A stretch of 64,000 nt of DNA from JALYUM01 sp036688685 (GCF_036688685.1 NZ_JAQQPS010000007.1:62001-126000); one strand, 5' to 3'; positions 18,769-28,182 are shown, counted from the stretch's first letter. Notes: generated by a model not told the origin, from the sequence alone. Made by a program: numbers and translations.

Positions 18769-21254
18769 GGCTTGAACCCGAGCTGCTTCATCGCCGCCGT
18801 CAGGGTTTTGGCGGCGCTGGTATAACCCGCCCACGGCGCATTGCCCTGGTCGAGGCGGGTCTGCACGTTCCTGATCGTCCACTGGTCGCCCGCCTTCAAG
18901 CCCGCCAGTTCGTCCCACGCCACCGGTACCGAAATGCCCAGGCCAGGCCGGCTACGGGCCGACCATGCACATGCGGTGGTCGACCCGCGGCCATTGCGCA
19001 GATAATCGATGTAAATTTTACCGATCCGGTTCTTCGGCCCGCTCTTGACCGAGAAGCGGTCGGGCAAGGTGATGGCCATGTGCTGCACCAGCGCCTGCGA
19101 AAAATCTTTCACGGCATCCCAGCCGAGCGTGCCCTTGATCGGCACCACGACGTGCAGCCCTTTGCCGCCACTGGTTTTCAGGAAGGCCGCGAGCCCGAGT
19201 TCATCGAGGAACGCATGCATCAGCTCGGCCGCCTGCTGGATCGTTTTCCAGTCCACGCCTTCACCCGGATCGAGGTCGAACACCATGCGGTTCGGCTTTT
19301 CGTAAGCGCGACCGGTCGCATTCTGGGTATGGAATTCGATCACATTCCACTGCGCCGCCGACAAGATCCCCTGCACGCTGGCCACTTCCAGCATGGGCGG
19401 ATGGTCGGGATCGAGTGCCGCCTTCATTTGCTTGATGCCGGGCAGCTTTCCGATCTCGGCGTGCTTTTGAAAGAACAGTTCGCCGCCCACGCCCGCGGGC
19501 GCGCGTACCAGCGACACTGGCCTCCCCTTTAGATGCTCCATCGTCAGCTCGCCCACCAGCGCGTAGTAGCGAATCAGGTCGAGCTTGGTGGCGCCGCTGT
19601 CGGCATCGATGACGCGCTCGCCGTGCGTCACCTTGACATTGGACGGCAGTTTACCCGCTGGTGCGCCTGGTTCCACGGCATCCTCCACATGTTGCGGCAC
19701 GTCGCGCGTGATGCCCTTGGCCAATTTGTCGAGGCGCAGGCCCTGGAACACCGGATGCCGCACTGACCCGGCGCTGGTCCATTCGGCAAAACTGACCTCG
19801 GCCACCAGCACCGGTTTCACCCAATGGTGCTTCCGGCCCGCCACTGCGCGCGGCGGAAACGGGCTGACGTCGGTTTCGAGCGGGGTCAGCTGTTCTTTCA
19901 GGTCATGCAGGGTGGCATGATTGAAACCGCTGCCCACGTTGCCGGCATATTGCAGCACGCCGTCCTTGTCATACGTGCCCAGCAGCAGCGCGCCAATGCC
20001 GCTGCGGGCGCCTTGCGGATCGGTGTAGCCCGCAATGACGAATTCCTGGCGCTGCCCGCATTTGAGTTTGATCCATTCGCGCGAGCGGCGCGACACGTAA
20101 CGCGCAGCGCGCTTTTTGCCGATCACGCCTTCCAGGCCGAGCTTGCATGCCGCCACCATCAGCTCGGCCGGGTCGTGGCCGAATTCGGCGGAAAAGCGCA
20201 CCTGGTCGTTGCCGGCTTTCTTGAGCACCTGCTCCAGCATCGCGCGCCGCGTTTCGAGCGGCACGTCGCGCAAATCCATGCCGTCCAAATACGGCGCATC
20301 AAACAGGAAATACACGATGTCGGCCGTATTCGCACCATCGAATGCCTGCTGCAATAAGCCGAAATCGGGCTTGCCGTGTTTGTCGTGCACGACGATTTCG
20401 CCGTCATACCAGCCGTCCGGCAATGTCATGTTCACCAGCGCAGCGTGCAATGGCGCCAGTTTATGCGTCCAGTCGTTGTCGTTGCGGGTGATTAATTTGA
20501 CGGCGCCGGCTTCGACCCGCGCCAGCATCCGGTAACCGTCGAATTTCAGTTCAAAAATCCAGTCGGCCGGATTGGCGGGGGGCGCATCGACCAGCGTGGC
20601 CAACTCGGGAGAAAACGTCGCGGGCAGTGTCGCTTTCACGGCGCCGGCCGGCAGCGCGCCTTTTTTTTTCGGTTTGGCCGGCGCTGGCGCTTGATTCGCT
20701 TTGGGCAGCTGCAAATCCTTGACGCTGTCCGGCATCTCGTCGACCACCGAGAATTCGGTGGCGGGCCGCACATAATTGTCCTTCTCCTTGATCAGCAGCC
20801 ACGGCGCCTGCTTCTCTCCTTTGCCCTTCATCCGCACCAGCACCCAGTTGCCGCGCATTTTATGGCCGTACAGCGTGAATTTCAGGTTGCCCGCTGCGTA
20901 CGCCTTGGCGGGATCGTCCAGCGGCTCCCACGTGCCCTTATCCCAGATGATGACCTTGCCCGCGCCGTACTGTTTTTCGGGAATCGTGCCTTCAAAACTG
21001 TTATAGGCAAGCGGATGGTCTTCGACCTGGACCGCCATGCGCTTGTCGTGCGGGTCGTAACTGGGGCCTTTCGGCACCGCCCAGCTTTTCATGGTGCCGT
21101 CGAGTTCGAGCCGGAAATCGTAATGCAGGCGGCTGGCCCAGTGTTTCTGGATGACGAAGGCGCGCGCCTCGGGTGACGGCGTGCCGCCCTCGGCCGGTTC
21201 GGCGGTGATGGCGAAATTGCGTTTGGAACGGTAGGCCTTGAGCGCATCGGACAT
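18765..21254 (-). CDS. ligD: Multifunctional DNA ligase D (phosphoesterase-ligase-polymerase)
   Basis: 829 residues with three domains in the Pseudomonas-type order. The 3'-phosphoesterase (about 1-180) shows KHWASRLHYDFRLELDG. The ATP-dependent ligase (about 215-520) has the adenylated Lys in ELKFDGYRML (about residue 238) and ends with the OB fold. The polymerase/primase domain (about 545-829) has GELTMEHLKGRP, the metal-binding FDLDPGEG and KTSGGKGLHVVVP. With Ku it joins double-strand breaks. The gene faces ku tail to tail. GTTAATT half-sites lie upstream of its start. Confidence 0.97.
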   Translation of the reverse strand: MSDALKAYRSKRNFAITAEPAEGGTPSPEARAFVIQKHWASRLHYDFRLELDGTMKSWAVPKGPSYDPHDKRMAVQVEDHPLAYNSFEGTIPEKQYGAGKVIIWDKGTWEPLDDPAKAYAAGNLKFTLYGHKMRGNWVLVRMKGKGEKQAPWLLIKEKDNYVRPATEFSVVDEMPDSVKDLQLPKANQAPAPAKPKKKGALPAGAVKATLPATFSPELATLVDAPPANPADWIFELKFDGYRMLARVEAGAVKLITRNDNDWTHKLAPLHAALVNMTLPDGWYDGEIVVHDKHGKPDFGLLQQAFDGANTADIVYFLFDAPYLDGMDLRDVPLETRRAMLEQVLKKAGNDQVRFSAEFGHDPAELMVAACKLGLEGVIGKKRAARYVSRRSREWIKLKCGQRQEFVIAGYTDPQGARSGIGALLLGTYDKDGVLQYAGNVGSGFNHATLHDLKEQLTPLETDVSPFPPRAVAGRKHHWVKPVLVAEVSFAEWTSAGSVRHPVFQGLRLDKLAKGITRDVPQHVEDAVEPGAPAGKLPSNVKVTHGERVIDADSGATKLDLIRYYALVGELTMEHLKGRPVSLVRAPAGVGGELFFQKHAEIGKLPGIKQMKAALDPDHPPMLEVASVQGILSAAQWNVIEFHTQNATGRAYEKPNRMVFDLDPGEGVDWKTIQQAAELMHAFLDELGLAAFLKTSGGKGLHVVVPIKGTLGWDAVKDFSQALVQHMAITLPDRFSVKSGPKNRIGKIYIDYLRNGRGSTTACAWSARSRPGLGISVPVAWDELAGLKAGDQWTIRNVQTRLDQGNAPWAGYTSAAKTLTAAMKQLGFKP

Positions 21255-21264
21255 GGCGGCACCA

Positions 21265-21285
21265 GTTAATTATCGATCAATTAAC
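21265..21285. promoter_or_regulatory. Inverted repeat GTTAATT-N7-AATTAAC upstream of ligD
   Basis: A perfect 7-bp dyad separated by 7 bp lies 10 bp upstream of the ligD start codon, with a further AATTAAC half-site at 21319-21325. It could be an operator for ligD or for the divergent Ala/Lys-rich gene. No regulator is identified; this is inferred from symmetry alone. Confidence 0.35.
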
Positions 21286-21461
21286 TTTATGCGCCGAATA
21301 AGTATTCCACCGTTCGCCAATTAACCTTCGTGCCGGGGCGCGGGATGTAAGCGGATGTAATAGCCGAAAAATCGCGTCAACCGGTGCAACATGGGCCGCG
21401 TTAATGGCTCAGTACCAAGGGGATAACCCCACTTTTATCAACCACTGAAGGAATCAATACC

Positions 21462-21764
21462 ATGAGCAAAATCATCGCTACCCTGATCGCCGGCCTGTTC
21501 GCTACTTCGGTGTTTGCTGCGCAGACCCCGGCCACCACGAGCGCTGACGCAAAAGCCAGCAAAGAAATGAGCAAGGCCGACGCGAAAGAAACCAAAGCCG
21601 TCGTCAAGGCCGACGCCAAAGCGGAAAAGAAAACCGCTGAAGCCAAAGCTGATGTCGCCGTCGCCAAAGCAGACGCTGACAAAACCAAAGCCAAAGCCCA
21701 CAAAAAATCCACCAAAGAAAAAGTGGACGCCAAAGCCGACGCCGCCACTGCCGCCGCCAAGTAA
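21462..21764 (+). CDS. Exported Ala/Lys-rich low-complexity protein
   Basis: 100 residues. A clear Sec signal peptide (MSKIIATLIAGLFATSVFA, cleavage before AQTP) is followed by about 80 residues made almost only of Ala, Lys, Asp, Glu and Thr with repeated KADAK/AKADA units. Composition resembles histone H1-like or TolA-stalk sequences and should form a long charged helix in the periplasm. GAAGGAA precedes ATG 21462, and a strong terminator follows within 25 bp, so it is a single-gene transcript. Function unknown. Confidence 0.75.
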   Translation: MSKIIATLIAGLFATSVFAAQTPATTSADAKASKEMSKADAKETKAVVKADAKAEKKTAEAKADVAVAKADADKTKAKAHKKSTKEKVDAKADAATAAAK

Positions 21765-21784
21765 TTGCGCACTGTTGCGATTTG

Positions 21785-21818
21785 AAACGCCGTCCGGTTT
21801 GCACCGGGCGGCGTTTTT
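21785..21818 (+). terminator. Rho-independent terminator of the Ala/Lys-rich gene
   Basis: Stem AAACGCCG(T)CCGG pairs with CCGG(G)CGGCGTTT around a 7-base loop, followed by a T run. The A-rich 5' side could also let it act on the minus strand, where the D-2-hydroxyacid dehydrogenase gene ends at 21821. Confidence 0.85.
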
Positions 21819-21820
21819 GC

Positions 21821-22765
21821 TTATGTCAGCTGATTGATTGGCGTCCCCGCGACAAACGCCTCGATATTATCGATGAGCATGTCCGCCAGAATTTGCTGCG
21901 CACCCGAACTGGCCCAGGCCGTATGCGGCGTGAGAATAAAATTCGGCAAGCGCAGGCGCAACAGCGGATTGTCCGGCAGCGGCGGTTCCTGGCTGAGCAC
22001 ATCGAAGCCGGCGCTGATTGCCCCCGTTGCCAGCACCGCGGCCAGCGCCGCCTCATCGACCAGCCCGCCGCGCGCGGTATTGATCAGTACCGCTCCCGGT
22101 TTCATCGCCGCCAGTTGCGCGGCGCCGATCATGTGGCGCGTACTGCCCGACAGCGGCAGGTGCAAGGAGATCACATCGCAACTGCGCAGCAGTGCGTCCA
22201 AGGGCAGTTGTGTCACATCGGCATCGTCGAGCTGCGAACGCGCCGTGACGCAAATATCCATGCCGAACGCGCGCCCCAGCGCTGCCACCTTGCGCCCCAG
22301 CGCACCGTAACCGACGATGCCCAGTTTGCTGCCGGCGAGGTCCATGATCGGGTGATCCAGCAGGCAAAAACGGCTCGACGCCTGCCACAGCCCGGCTTCG
22401 ACATCGGCCCGGTACGCCACCAGGTTGCGCCGCAACGCCAGCATCAGGGTAAAGCAATGTTCCGGCACCGACACCAGCGAGTAGTCGCGGATGTTCGACA
22501 CAACAATGCCGCGCGCGCGGCAGGCGGCCAGGTCGATATTGTCGCTGCCGGTGGCGGCCACCGCGATCATTTTCAGGTCGGGCAAGCGGGCGACGGCGTC
22601 GGCGCGCAGCGGCACTTTATTGGTGATGGCAATGCTGGCGCCCTGCAGGCGTGCCACCACGTCGGCGCCATCGGTGGCGCCATGGGTCTGCCAGTCGTGT
22701 GCAAAGGCGGGCGCGCGCACCTTGGCCAGCAGGCTGTCGCGGTCGAGAAAGACGATTTTTTCCAT
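21821..22765 (-). CDS. D-2-hydroxyacid dehydrogenase (glycerate/hydroxypyruvate reductase-like)
   Basis: 314 residues, usual for the family. The NAD-binding motif is GYGALGRKVAALGRAFG (about 150-166). The catalytic Arg lies in NTARGGLVDEAAL, the Glu in LSQEPPLPDN and the His in LTPHTAWAS. It interconverts a D-2-hydroxyacid and a 2-oxoacid with NAD(P)H; the closest characterised relatives act on glycerate/hydroxypyruvate. GAGG precedes ATG 22765. It follows lldD by 10 bp in the same operon, so a joint role in hydroxyacid use is likely. Confidence 0.9.
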   Translation of the reverse strand: MEKIVFLDRDSLLAKVRAPAFAHDWQTHGATDGADVVARLQGASIAITNKVPLRADAVARLPDLKMIAVAATGSDNIDLAACRARGIVVSNIRDYSLVSVPEHCFTLMLALRRNLVAYRADVEAGLWQASSRFCLLDHPIMDLAGSKLGIVGYGALGRKVAALGRAFGMDICVTARSQLDDADVTQLPLDALLRSCDVISLHLPLSGSTRHMIGAAQLAAMKPGAVLINTARGGLVDEAALAAVLATGAISAGFDVLSQEPPLPDNPLLRLRLPNFILTPHTAWASSGAQQILADMLIDNIEAFVAGTPINQLT

Positions 22766-22775
22766 GGCTGCCTCG

Positions 22776-23921
22776 TTAGTAAGTTCCGGGCAGCAGGATA
22801 TTGCTATCCACGTGGTTCACATCGCGCAGGCCGCAGAATGCCATCGTCAGGTCGAGCTCGTTACGGATGATCTCGAGACATTTGGTGACGCCCTGCTCGC
22901 CCATAGCGCCCAGGCCATATAAAAACGGCCGGCCGATGTAGACGCCTTTTGCGCCCAGCGCCAGCGCGCGGATCACGTCCTGGCCGGAGCGCACGCCGCC
23001 ATCCATGTGCACTTCGATCTGCTTGCCGACCGCGTCCACGATGGCCGGCAGCGCACCGATCGACGATTGCGCGCCGTCGAGCTGGCGCCCGCCGTGGTTC
23101 GAGACGATCAGCGCGTCGGCGCCGGAATCGGCCGCCAGGTGCGCATCGAGCGGGTCCATGATGCCCTTGATGATCAGCTTGCCGCCCCATCTGCGCTTGA
23201 TCCATTCCACGTCGGCCCAGGACAGGGCAGGGTCGAATTGCTGCGAGGTCCACGCTGACAGCGAACTCATGTCGGACACATCGGTCGCATGGCCAACGAT
23301 GTTGCCGAACCCGCGCCGCGGCGTGCGCAAAATGTTGTAAACCCAGCGCGGTTTGGTGGCCAGGTTGAGGATGTTGGCAAGCGTGAGCTTGGGCGGCGCC
23401 GACATGCCATTACGCAGGTCCTTGTGGCGCTGACCCAGTACCTGCAAGTCGAGCGTGAGCACCAGCGCGGAACAATTCGCCGCCTTGGCGCGGTCGATCA
23501 GGCGCTCGATGAAATCGCGGTCCTTCATGACGTATAGCTGGAACCAGAATGGTTTCGTGGTATGCGCCGCCACGTCCTCGATCGAGCAGATGCTCATCGT
23601 CGACAGGGTGAACGGCACGCCGAATCGTTCGGCGGCGCGCGCGGCCAGGATTTCGCCGTCCGCGTGCTGCATGCCGGTCAGCCCGGTCGGCGCCAGCGCC
23701 ACCGGCATCGCTACCTGCTGGCCGACCATCGTGCTGTGCAAGCTGCGGTCGAGCAGATTGACCGCCACACGCTGGCGAAATTTGATTTTGCCGAAGTCGG
23801 CTTCGTTGGCGCGGTAGGTCGACTCGGTCCAGGAACCGGCGTCGGCGTAATCGTAAAACATGCGCGGCACGCGTTTTTTGGCCAGCGCGCGCAGATCTTC
23901 GACGGTGGTGATGATGGTCAT
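22776..23921 (-). CDS. lldD: FMN-dependent L-lactate dehydrogenase
   Basis: 381 residues, matching LldD. The FMN site and catalytic residues are visible: MFYDYADAGSW, LAPTGLTGMQHADGE, QLYVMKDRDF, the active-site His in VSNHGGRQLDGA and the FMN-binding MDGGVRSGQDVIRAL. It oxidises L-lactate (or a related L-2-hydroxyacid) to the keto acid at the inner membrane and passes electrons to quinone. AAGGAG precedes ATG 23921. It lies between a large sensor kinase gene (14 bp upstream) and a D-2-hydroxyacid dehydrogenase gene. Confidence 0.93.
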   Translation of the reverse strand: MTIITTVEDLRALAKKRVPRMFYDYADAGSWTESTYRANEADFGKIKFRQRVAVNLLDRSLHSTMVGQQVAMPVALAPTGLTGMQHADGEILAARAAERFGVPFTLSTMSICSIEDVAAHTTKPFWFQLYVMKDRDFIERLIDRAKAANCSALVLTLDLQVLGQRHKDLRNGMSAPPKLTLANILNLATKPRWVYNILRTPRRGFGNIVGHATDVSDMSSLSAWTSQQFDPALSWADVEWIKRRWGGKLIIKGIMDPLDAHLAADSGADALIVSNHGGRQLDGAQSSIGALPAIVDAVGKQIEVHMDGGVRSGQDVIRALALGAKGVYIGRPFLYGLGAMGEQGVTKCLEIIRNELDLTMAFCGLRDVNHVDSNILLPGTY

Positions 23922-23935
23922 GCGTCTCCTTTATT

Positions 23936-26900
23936 TTAATTTGTTCGCTTGTGCGTCACTTCAGTGCTCAGGCGCAGCGGGACATCGAGCGTGAAGCGGG
24001 TGCCCGCGCCGGGCGTGCTGTCGACCCGGATCGCGCCGTTCAGCAAAGACGTCACAATGTTATACGCAATGTGCAAACCGAGGCCGGAGCCGCCCTGCCC
24101 CATCCGCGTGGTGAAGAACGGGTCGAAGATGCGCGCCTGGTGCTCGGGCGCGATGCCGACGCCGTTATCGCTGAACACGATCAGCACGCGGCCCGGCTCG
24201 GGCGTGCTGGCCGACAGGCGCATCGCGCCGCCCGGTGCGCTGAAACCATGCAGCAGCGCATTGCTGATGAAATTGATCAGCACTTGTCCCAGCGGCCCCG
24301 GGTAGCTGTCCATGCTGATGCCAGCCGGTATCGTCAGCACCAGGCTGTGCCCGGCCAGGCGAACCTGGTTCATCATCGTGGCGGCAATTTCGAGGCTGGC
24401 CTGGGCCAGGTCGAACGGGCGCCGCTGGGCGCTGGCCTGATCGACCGCCACCTGCTTGAAACTGTTCACCAGGTCGGCCGCCTGGTGCAGGCTGCGCATG
24501 ATCAGTTGCGCGCCGTCGCGGGCAGCATCGATAAACGTCACCAGTTCCGAGCGGCGCAAGGTGCCGGCGCCAAAGCCGGCGGCGACCCGGTCGGTCTGGT
24601 GCTGCATGGTGGACGCGAGCAGCAGGCTGTTGCCGATCGGCGTGTTCAGTTCGTGCGCGACCCCGGCCACCAGCGAGCCGAGCGACGCCAGCTTTTCGTG
24701 CGCGGCCAGCTGGGTCTGGGTCTCGGTCAGGCGGCGGTAGGCGTCGGCATTGTCGAAGGCGACGCCGACGTACGCGGCCAGCGTACGCAACATGTCCAGA
24801 TGGATACGCTGATAGGCGTTGGTGACGTAACTGTGCACGGTGATCACGCCCAGCACCCGCTCGCCGGCCATGATCGGCACGTACATCAGCGAGTGCGCGG
24901 TGGCGGGCAGCGTGCCGTCTTCCAGGCGCCCGATCCGGCCGCGCCCGTCGGTCAGGTCGAGGTTGTCGATGAAGTCGCCGTATTGCTGCTGCAGGTCGTT
25001 GATGAAGACCTCGCGCCGGTGTTCGATGCACCAGACCCCGAGCTGGTTCGGCTCGGACATTTTGCGTACATAAGGCCGGTAGCGCACGCCGCGCTCCATC
25101 GCGAACGGCATGTCGATCTCGCCCTTTTCCGGGCGGTACACGCCGATCCCGAAGACACTCGCATCCATCAGCTCGTTGACATGGTTGTACAGCGTGGCCA
25201 TGATGGTTTCGCTGTGCAGATTGGTGGTCAGGTCGCGCCCGATTTCGGACAACAGCGAAATGTTCCGGTGCGCCACCTCGACCACTTCCTTTTGCTGTTC
25301 GACTTCGCGCTTTCTCGCCTCGGCCGATTCCTTCTGCTTGACCAGCTCGCCCGTGCGGGCGTTTACCTCGCGCTCGAGGTGGGTCTTTTGCTGCACCAGG
25401 GCGCGGATGCGCAGGTGGTAGGCCAGCAGCCCCAGCGTGATCAGCAACAACGCGGCCAGCGTACGCAGCCACCAGGTTTTCCAGATTGGCGGGGTGACCG
25501 TGACGGCCAGCGTGGCCGGCTGCGCGCTCCAGACCCCATCCTTGTTGGCGGCCTTCACCTCGAACACGTAACTGCCCGGATCGAGGTTGGTATAGCTGGC
25601 GAAACGACGCGAGGCGTCGGTCCGGACCCAGTCCGGGTCGAAGCCGCGCAGGCGGTAGGCGTAGCTGTTGCTGCTGGGGTCGGCGTAATGAAGGGCGGCA
25701 AACTCGATCGAGAACACGCTGTCGCGCGGCGCCAGCGTGACCTGCGGCGGCCCGTTGCCGGGGTCGAGCGCGCGCGGCCGGTTGGCCACCGAAAAGTCGG
25801 TGAGCACCACTTTGGGGGGGAAAGGATTGTCGCGAATGTCGAGGGGCGTGAACGACGTCATGCCGTTCACGCCGCCGAAGTACAAGGTGCCATCGTCAGC
25901 GCGCCAGGCCGATCCGACGAAGTAGGAACCGTCGATCAAACCGTCGCGCGCACTGTAATTCTTGAAGCTGCCGGTGGCCGGGTCGAGCCGGGTCAGGCCG
26001 ACGGTGGTAGCGAGCCAGAGTATGCCGCGCGCGTCTTCCAGGATGGCCCCCACAGGTCCCGGCGCGTTGCCGGCCGTGATAGGAAAGGTACGAAAACGCA
26101 CCGCCCCGTCCGGCGCGACATCGATCCGGCTCAGGCCGCCTGCGGTGCCGGCCCAGACCGCGCCATCGGCCGTCTGGTACAGGTCGTACACGCGGCTGTG
26201 CGCCAGGCTGCCCGGATCGCGCGGATCGTGGCGAAAATGGGTGAACGCACCACTGGCGCGGTCGAAGCGGTCCAGTCCGTTGTCGGTGCCGACCCACAGC
26301 ATGCCGGCGCGGTCTTCCAGCAAGGTGAAGCCGTAGTTTTCGGCCAGGCTGTCGGGATCGTGCGGATCGTGGCGCCAGGTGCGCCGCGCCTTGCGATCCG
26401 GCGCCAGTGCGTGCAAGCCGCCGCGCGTGACGATCCACAGCGTTTTGTCGCGCCCGAGAATCATCTCCTGCACGTGGTTGCTGTTCGCATCGGGGCCCAG
26501 TGACATCGGGTGGAACACGCCGCTGTCGCCATCGCTCCAGGACACGCCGGTGGGACTGCCGACCCACAGGCGCGCGCCATCGCGCACCAGGCCCGCGACA
26601 CTGTCTTCGGGCAAGGAGCCTGGCCGCTTGTCGTCGCGCCGGAACGACGCGCCGCGCCCGCTGCGCGGATCGATGTGCGACAGGCCGCCCCCCGTGGTGC
26701 CGATCCACAGCTTGCCGGCGCCGTCGCCGGTGATCACGCGTATCTTGTCCGACTGCAGGCCATCCTTCACGTCAGGATTCTGATTCAGACGATTGAAGCC
26801 GCCACTGGCAAGGTCGCTGCGGTTGACGCCGCCCCACACGGTGCCGACCCATAAGGTGCCGGTGCGGTCAACCAGGACGGAGGTGACCTGGGAGTCGGAC

Positions 26901-27871
26901 AGGCTGTGGCGATCGAGCGCCTGGCGCGCGTAGGTGACGAACTGCCCGCTGGACGGGTCGCGCCATTTCAGGCCCTCGGTGTCGGTGCCGACCCACAGGT
27001 TGTCCCCGCTGTCGTGGTACAGCGCGCGGATACGCCCCGCGCCGATGCCCTCGGCGGCAGTCAGGCGATGCCGCTCCGGCGCCCCGCCGCCGAGGCGCCA
27101 GTGTTCCAGCCCGGCGTCCGTGCCGATCCAGAGGGTGGCGCGCGGCCCCATCGACAAGGCGACGACATGATTGCGCTTGCGCTCGGCCGCCAGCACGCCG
27201 ATACGGTAATGGGTGAAATTGCGCGCGCCGGGCGCCAATTGGTCGAGCCCGTCCGCGGTGCCGACCCACAAGTTGCCTTGCGGGTCGAGCGCCAGGGCAT
27301 TCACCCGGTCGTCGGCGAGGCTGAAGGGGTCGTCGGGGTCGTGCCGCCAGTTGCGGTAGCGGCCGGTGAGCGGGTCGAAGTGTTTCAGGCCATCGGCCGT
27401 GCCCAGCCAGAGGCCGCCACTGCGGTCACCCACGATCGCCAGCACCAGCTGGTTGGTTTGCAGCGCCGTGGTGGGTGCCGGGTAGCGCAGGAAGGTTTGG
27501 GTCGCGCTGTCGAAGCGGGTCAGGCCGCCCTTGGTGCCGAACCACATGCGCCCCTGGTCATCCTCGTACGAGGCCATCACGAAGTTGTCGACCAGGCTGG
27601 ACGGATCGGCCGGATCGTTGCGGAAGACCTTGACCTTGTAGCCGTCGTATCGGTTCAGGCCGGCCTGGCTGCCGATCCAGATATACCCGTCCCGGTCCTG
27701 CCGGACCGTATGGACCGACTCTTGCGACAAACCCTGCTCGACGCCCAGGCGTTCAAAGCGCAGGCTGCGCGGCGCGGCGGCCGCATGCAGGCTCCAGGCT
27801 GCTATTCCCAGCAACAGCACCGCATGGGCTACACCAAGCAGCCACGACTTCATGAAACCCTGCATACACAA
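23936..27871 (-). CDS. Large periplasmic-propeller sensor histidine kinase (Reg_prop, Y_Y_Y, GAF, HisKA, HATPase)
   Basis: 1311 residues. A signal peptide (to about residue 33) is followed by two seven-bladed periplasmic propellers with many two-component regulator propeller repeats (DRDGYIWIGSQAGLNRYDG, GLWLGTADGL, LWVGTDNGLDRFD), a Y_Y_Y domain (about 690-785), one membrane helix (about 800-822), a GAF domain (about 870-1040), the phosphoacceptor His in VAGVAHELNTPIGN (about 1073) and an ATPase with SDNGVGIAPEH. There is no receiver or AraC domain, unlike Bacteroides hybrid sensors. TTG 27871 sits six bases after GGAG; ATG 27865 is an alternative. It lies 14 bp upstream of lldD. Confidence 0.93.
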   Translation of the reverse strand: MCMQGFMKSWLLGVAHAVLLLGIAAWSLHAAAAPRSLRFERLGVEQGLSQESVHTVRQDRDGYIWIGSQAGLNRYDGYKVKVFRNDPADPSSLVDNFVMASYEDDQGRMWFGTKGGLTRFDSATQTFLRYPAPTTALQTNQLVLAIVGDRSGGLWLGTADGLKHFDPLTGRYRNWRHDPDDPFSLADDRVNALALDPQGNLWVGTADGLDQLAPGARNFTHYRIGVLAAERKRNHVVALSMGPRATLWIGTDAGLEHWRLGGGAPERHRLTAAEGIGAGRIRALYHDSGDNLWVGTDTEGLKWRDPSSGQFVTYARQALDRHSLSDSQVTSVLVDRTGTLWVGTVWGGVNRSDLASGGFNRLNQNPDVKDGLQSDKIRVITGDGAGKLWIGTTGGGLSHIDPRSGRGASFRRDDKRPGSLPEDSVAGLVRDGARLWVGSPTGVSWSDGDSGVFHPMSLGPDANSNHVQEMILGRDKTLWIVTRGGLHALAPDRKARRTWRHDPHDPDSLAENYGFTLLEDRAGMLWVGTDNGLDRFDRASGAFTHFRHDPRDPGSLAHSRVYDLYQTADGAVWAGTAGGLSRIDVAPDGAVRFRTFPITAGNAPGPVGAILEDARGILWLATTVGLTRLDPATGSFKNYSARDGLIDGSYFVGSAWRADDGTLYFGGVNGMTSFTPLDIRDNPFPPKVVLTDFSVANRPRALDPGNGPPQVTLAPRDSVFSIEFAALHYADPSSNSYAYRLRGFDPDWVRTDASRRFASYTNLDPGSYVFEVKAANKDGVWSAQPATLAVTVTPPIWKTWWLRTLAALLLITLGLLAYHLRIRALVQQKTHLEREVNARTGELVKQKESAEARKREVEQQKEVVEVAHRNISLLSEIGRDLTTNLHSETIMATLYNHVNELMDASVFGIGVYRPEKGEIDMPFAMERGVRYRPYVRKMSEPNQLGVWCIEHRREVFINDLQQQYGDFIDNLDLTDGRGRIGRLEDGTLPATAHSLMYVPIMAGERVLGVITVHSYVTNAYQRIHLDMLRTLAAYVGVAFDNADAYRRLTETQTQLAAHEKLASLGSLVAGVAHELNTPIGNSLLLASTMQHQTDRVAAGFGAGTLRRSELVTFIDAARDGAQLIMRSLHQAADLVNSFKQVAVDQASAQRRPFDLAQASLEIAATMMNQVRLAGHSLVLTIPAGISMDSYPGPLGQVLINFISNALLHGFSAPGGAMRLSASTPEPGRVLIVFSDNGVGIAPEHQARIFDPFFTTRMGQGGSGLGLHIAYNIVTSLLNGAIRVDSTPGAGTRFTLDVPLRLSTEVTHKRTN

Positions 27872-28014
27872 CCGTTTCTCCGACCCAGATTGCTTAATTT
27901 ACCAGATGGCGCAGAGCCGGTGGCAGCTGATCGGCCGCGCGGTTTGAAAGCGCGGCCACGGAATCCAAAAAGCGACTAATCGGCAAACCATTTTGCGGCG
28001 CGCGCAGATCAGAC

Positions 28015-28043
28015 TGGACAAAGTGCCATGCCCCCTCTACAAT
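28015..28043 (+). promoter_or_regulatory. Sigma-70-like promoter TGGACA-N17-TACAAT
   Basis: The -35 (28015-28020) and -10 (28038-28043) boxes are spaced by 17 bp. Transcription would begin near 28050 and run about 140 nt into the first tRNA-Arg. It may be a distal tRNA promoter or drive a short leader RNA. Confidence 0.5.
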
Positions 28044-28153
28044 GCTGCTTCTTCGGGGGGCAAGCCCTCGAGTCAGGGGAAACACAGGCAGTATCGTGCA
28101 GAATCTGACGAAGAACAAAAGCGTAGTGAATCGACAAGGCAAGTAACATGGCC

Positions 28154-28182
28154 TTCCAGAAACATGACGATGATGTTACAAT
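28154..28182 (+). promoter_or_regulatory. Promoter of tRNA-Arg copy 1
   Basis: TTCCAG (28154-28159), a 17-bp spacer and TACAAT (28177-28182), ending 9 bp before the mature tRNA. The block from TCCAGAA to GCTTCGCGGC is also found, diverged, before copy 2. Confidence 0.6.

Noticed and set aside
23951..26503. An 850-codon plus-strand frame opposite the propeller sensor kinase
   Set aside because: Antisense shadow of a well-supported kinase gene; low-complexity translation without motifs.
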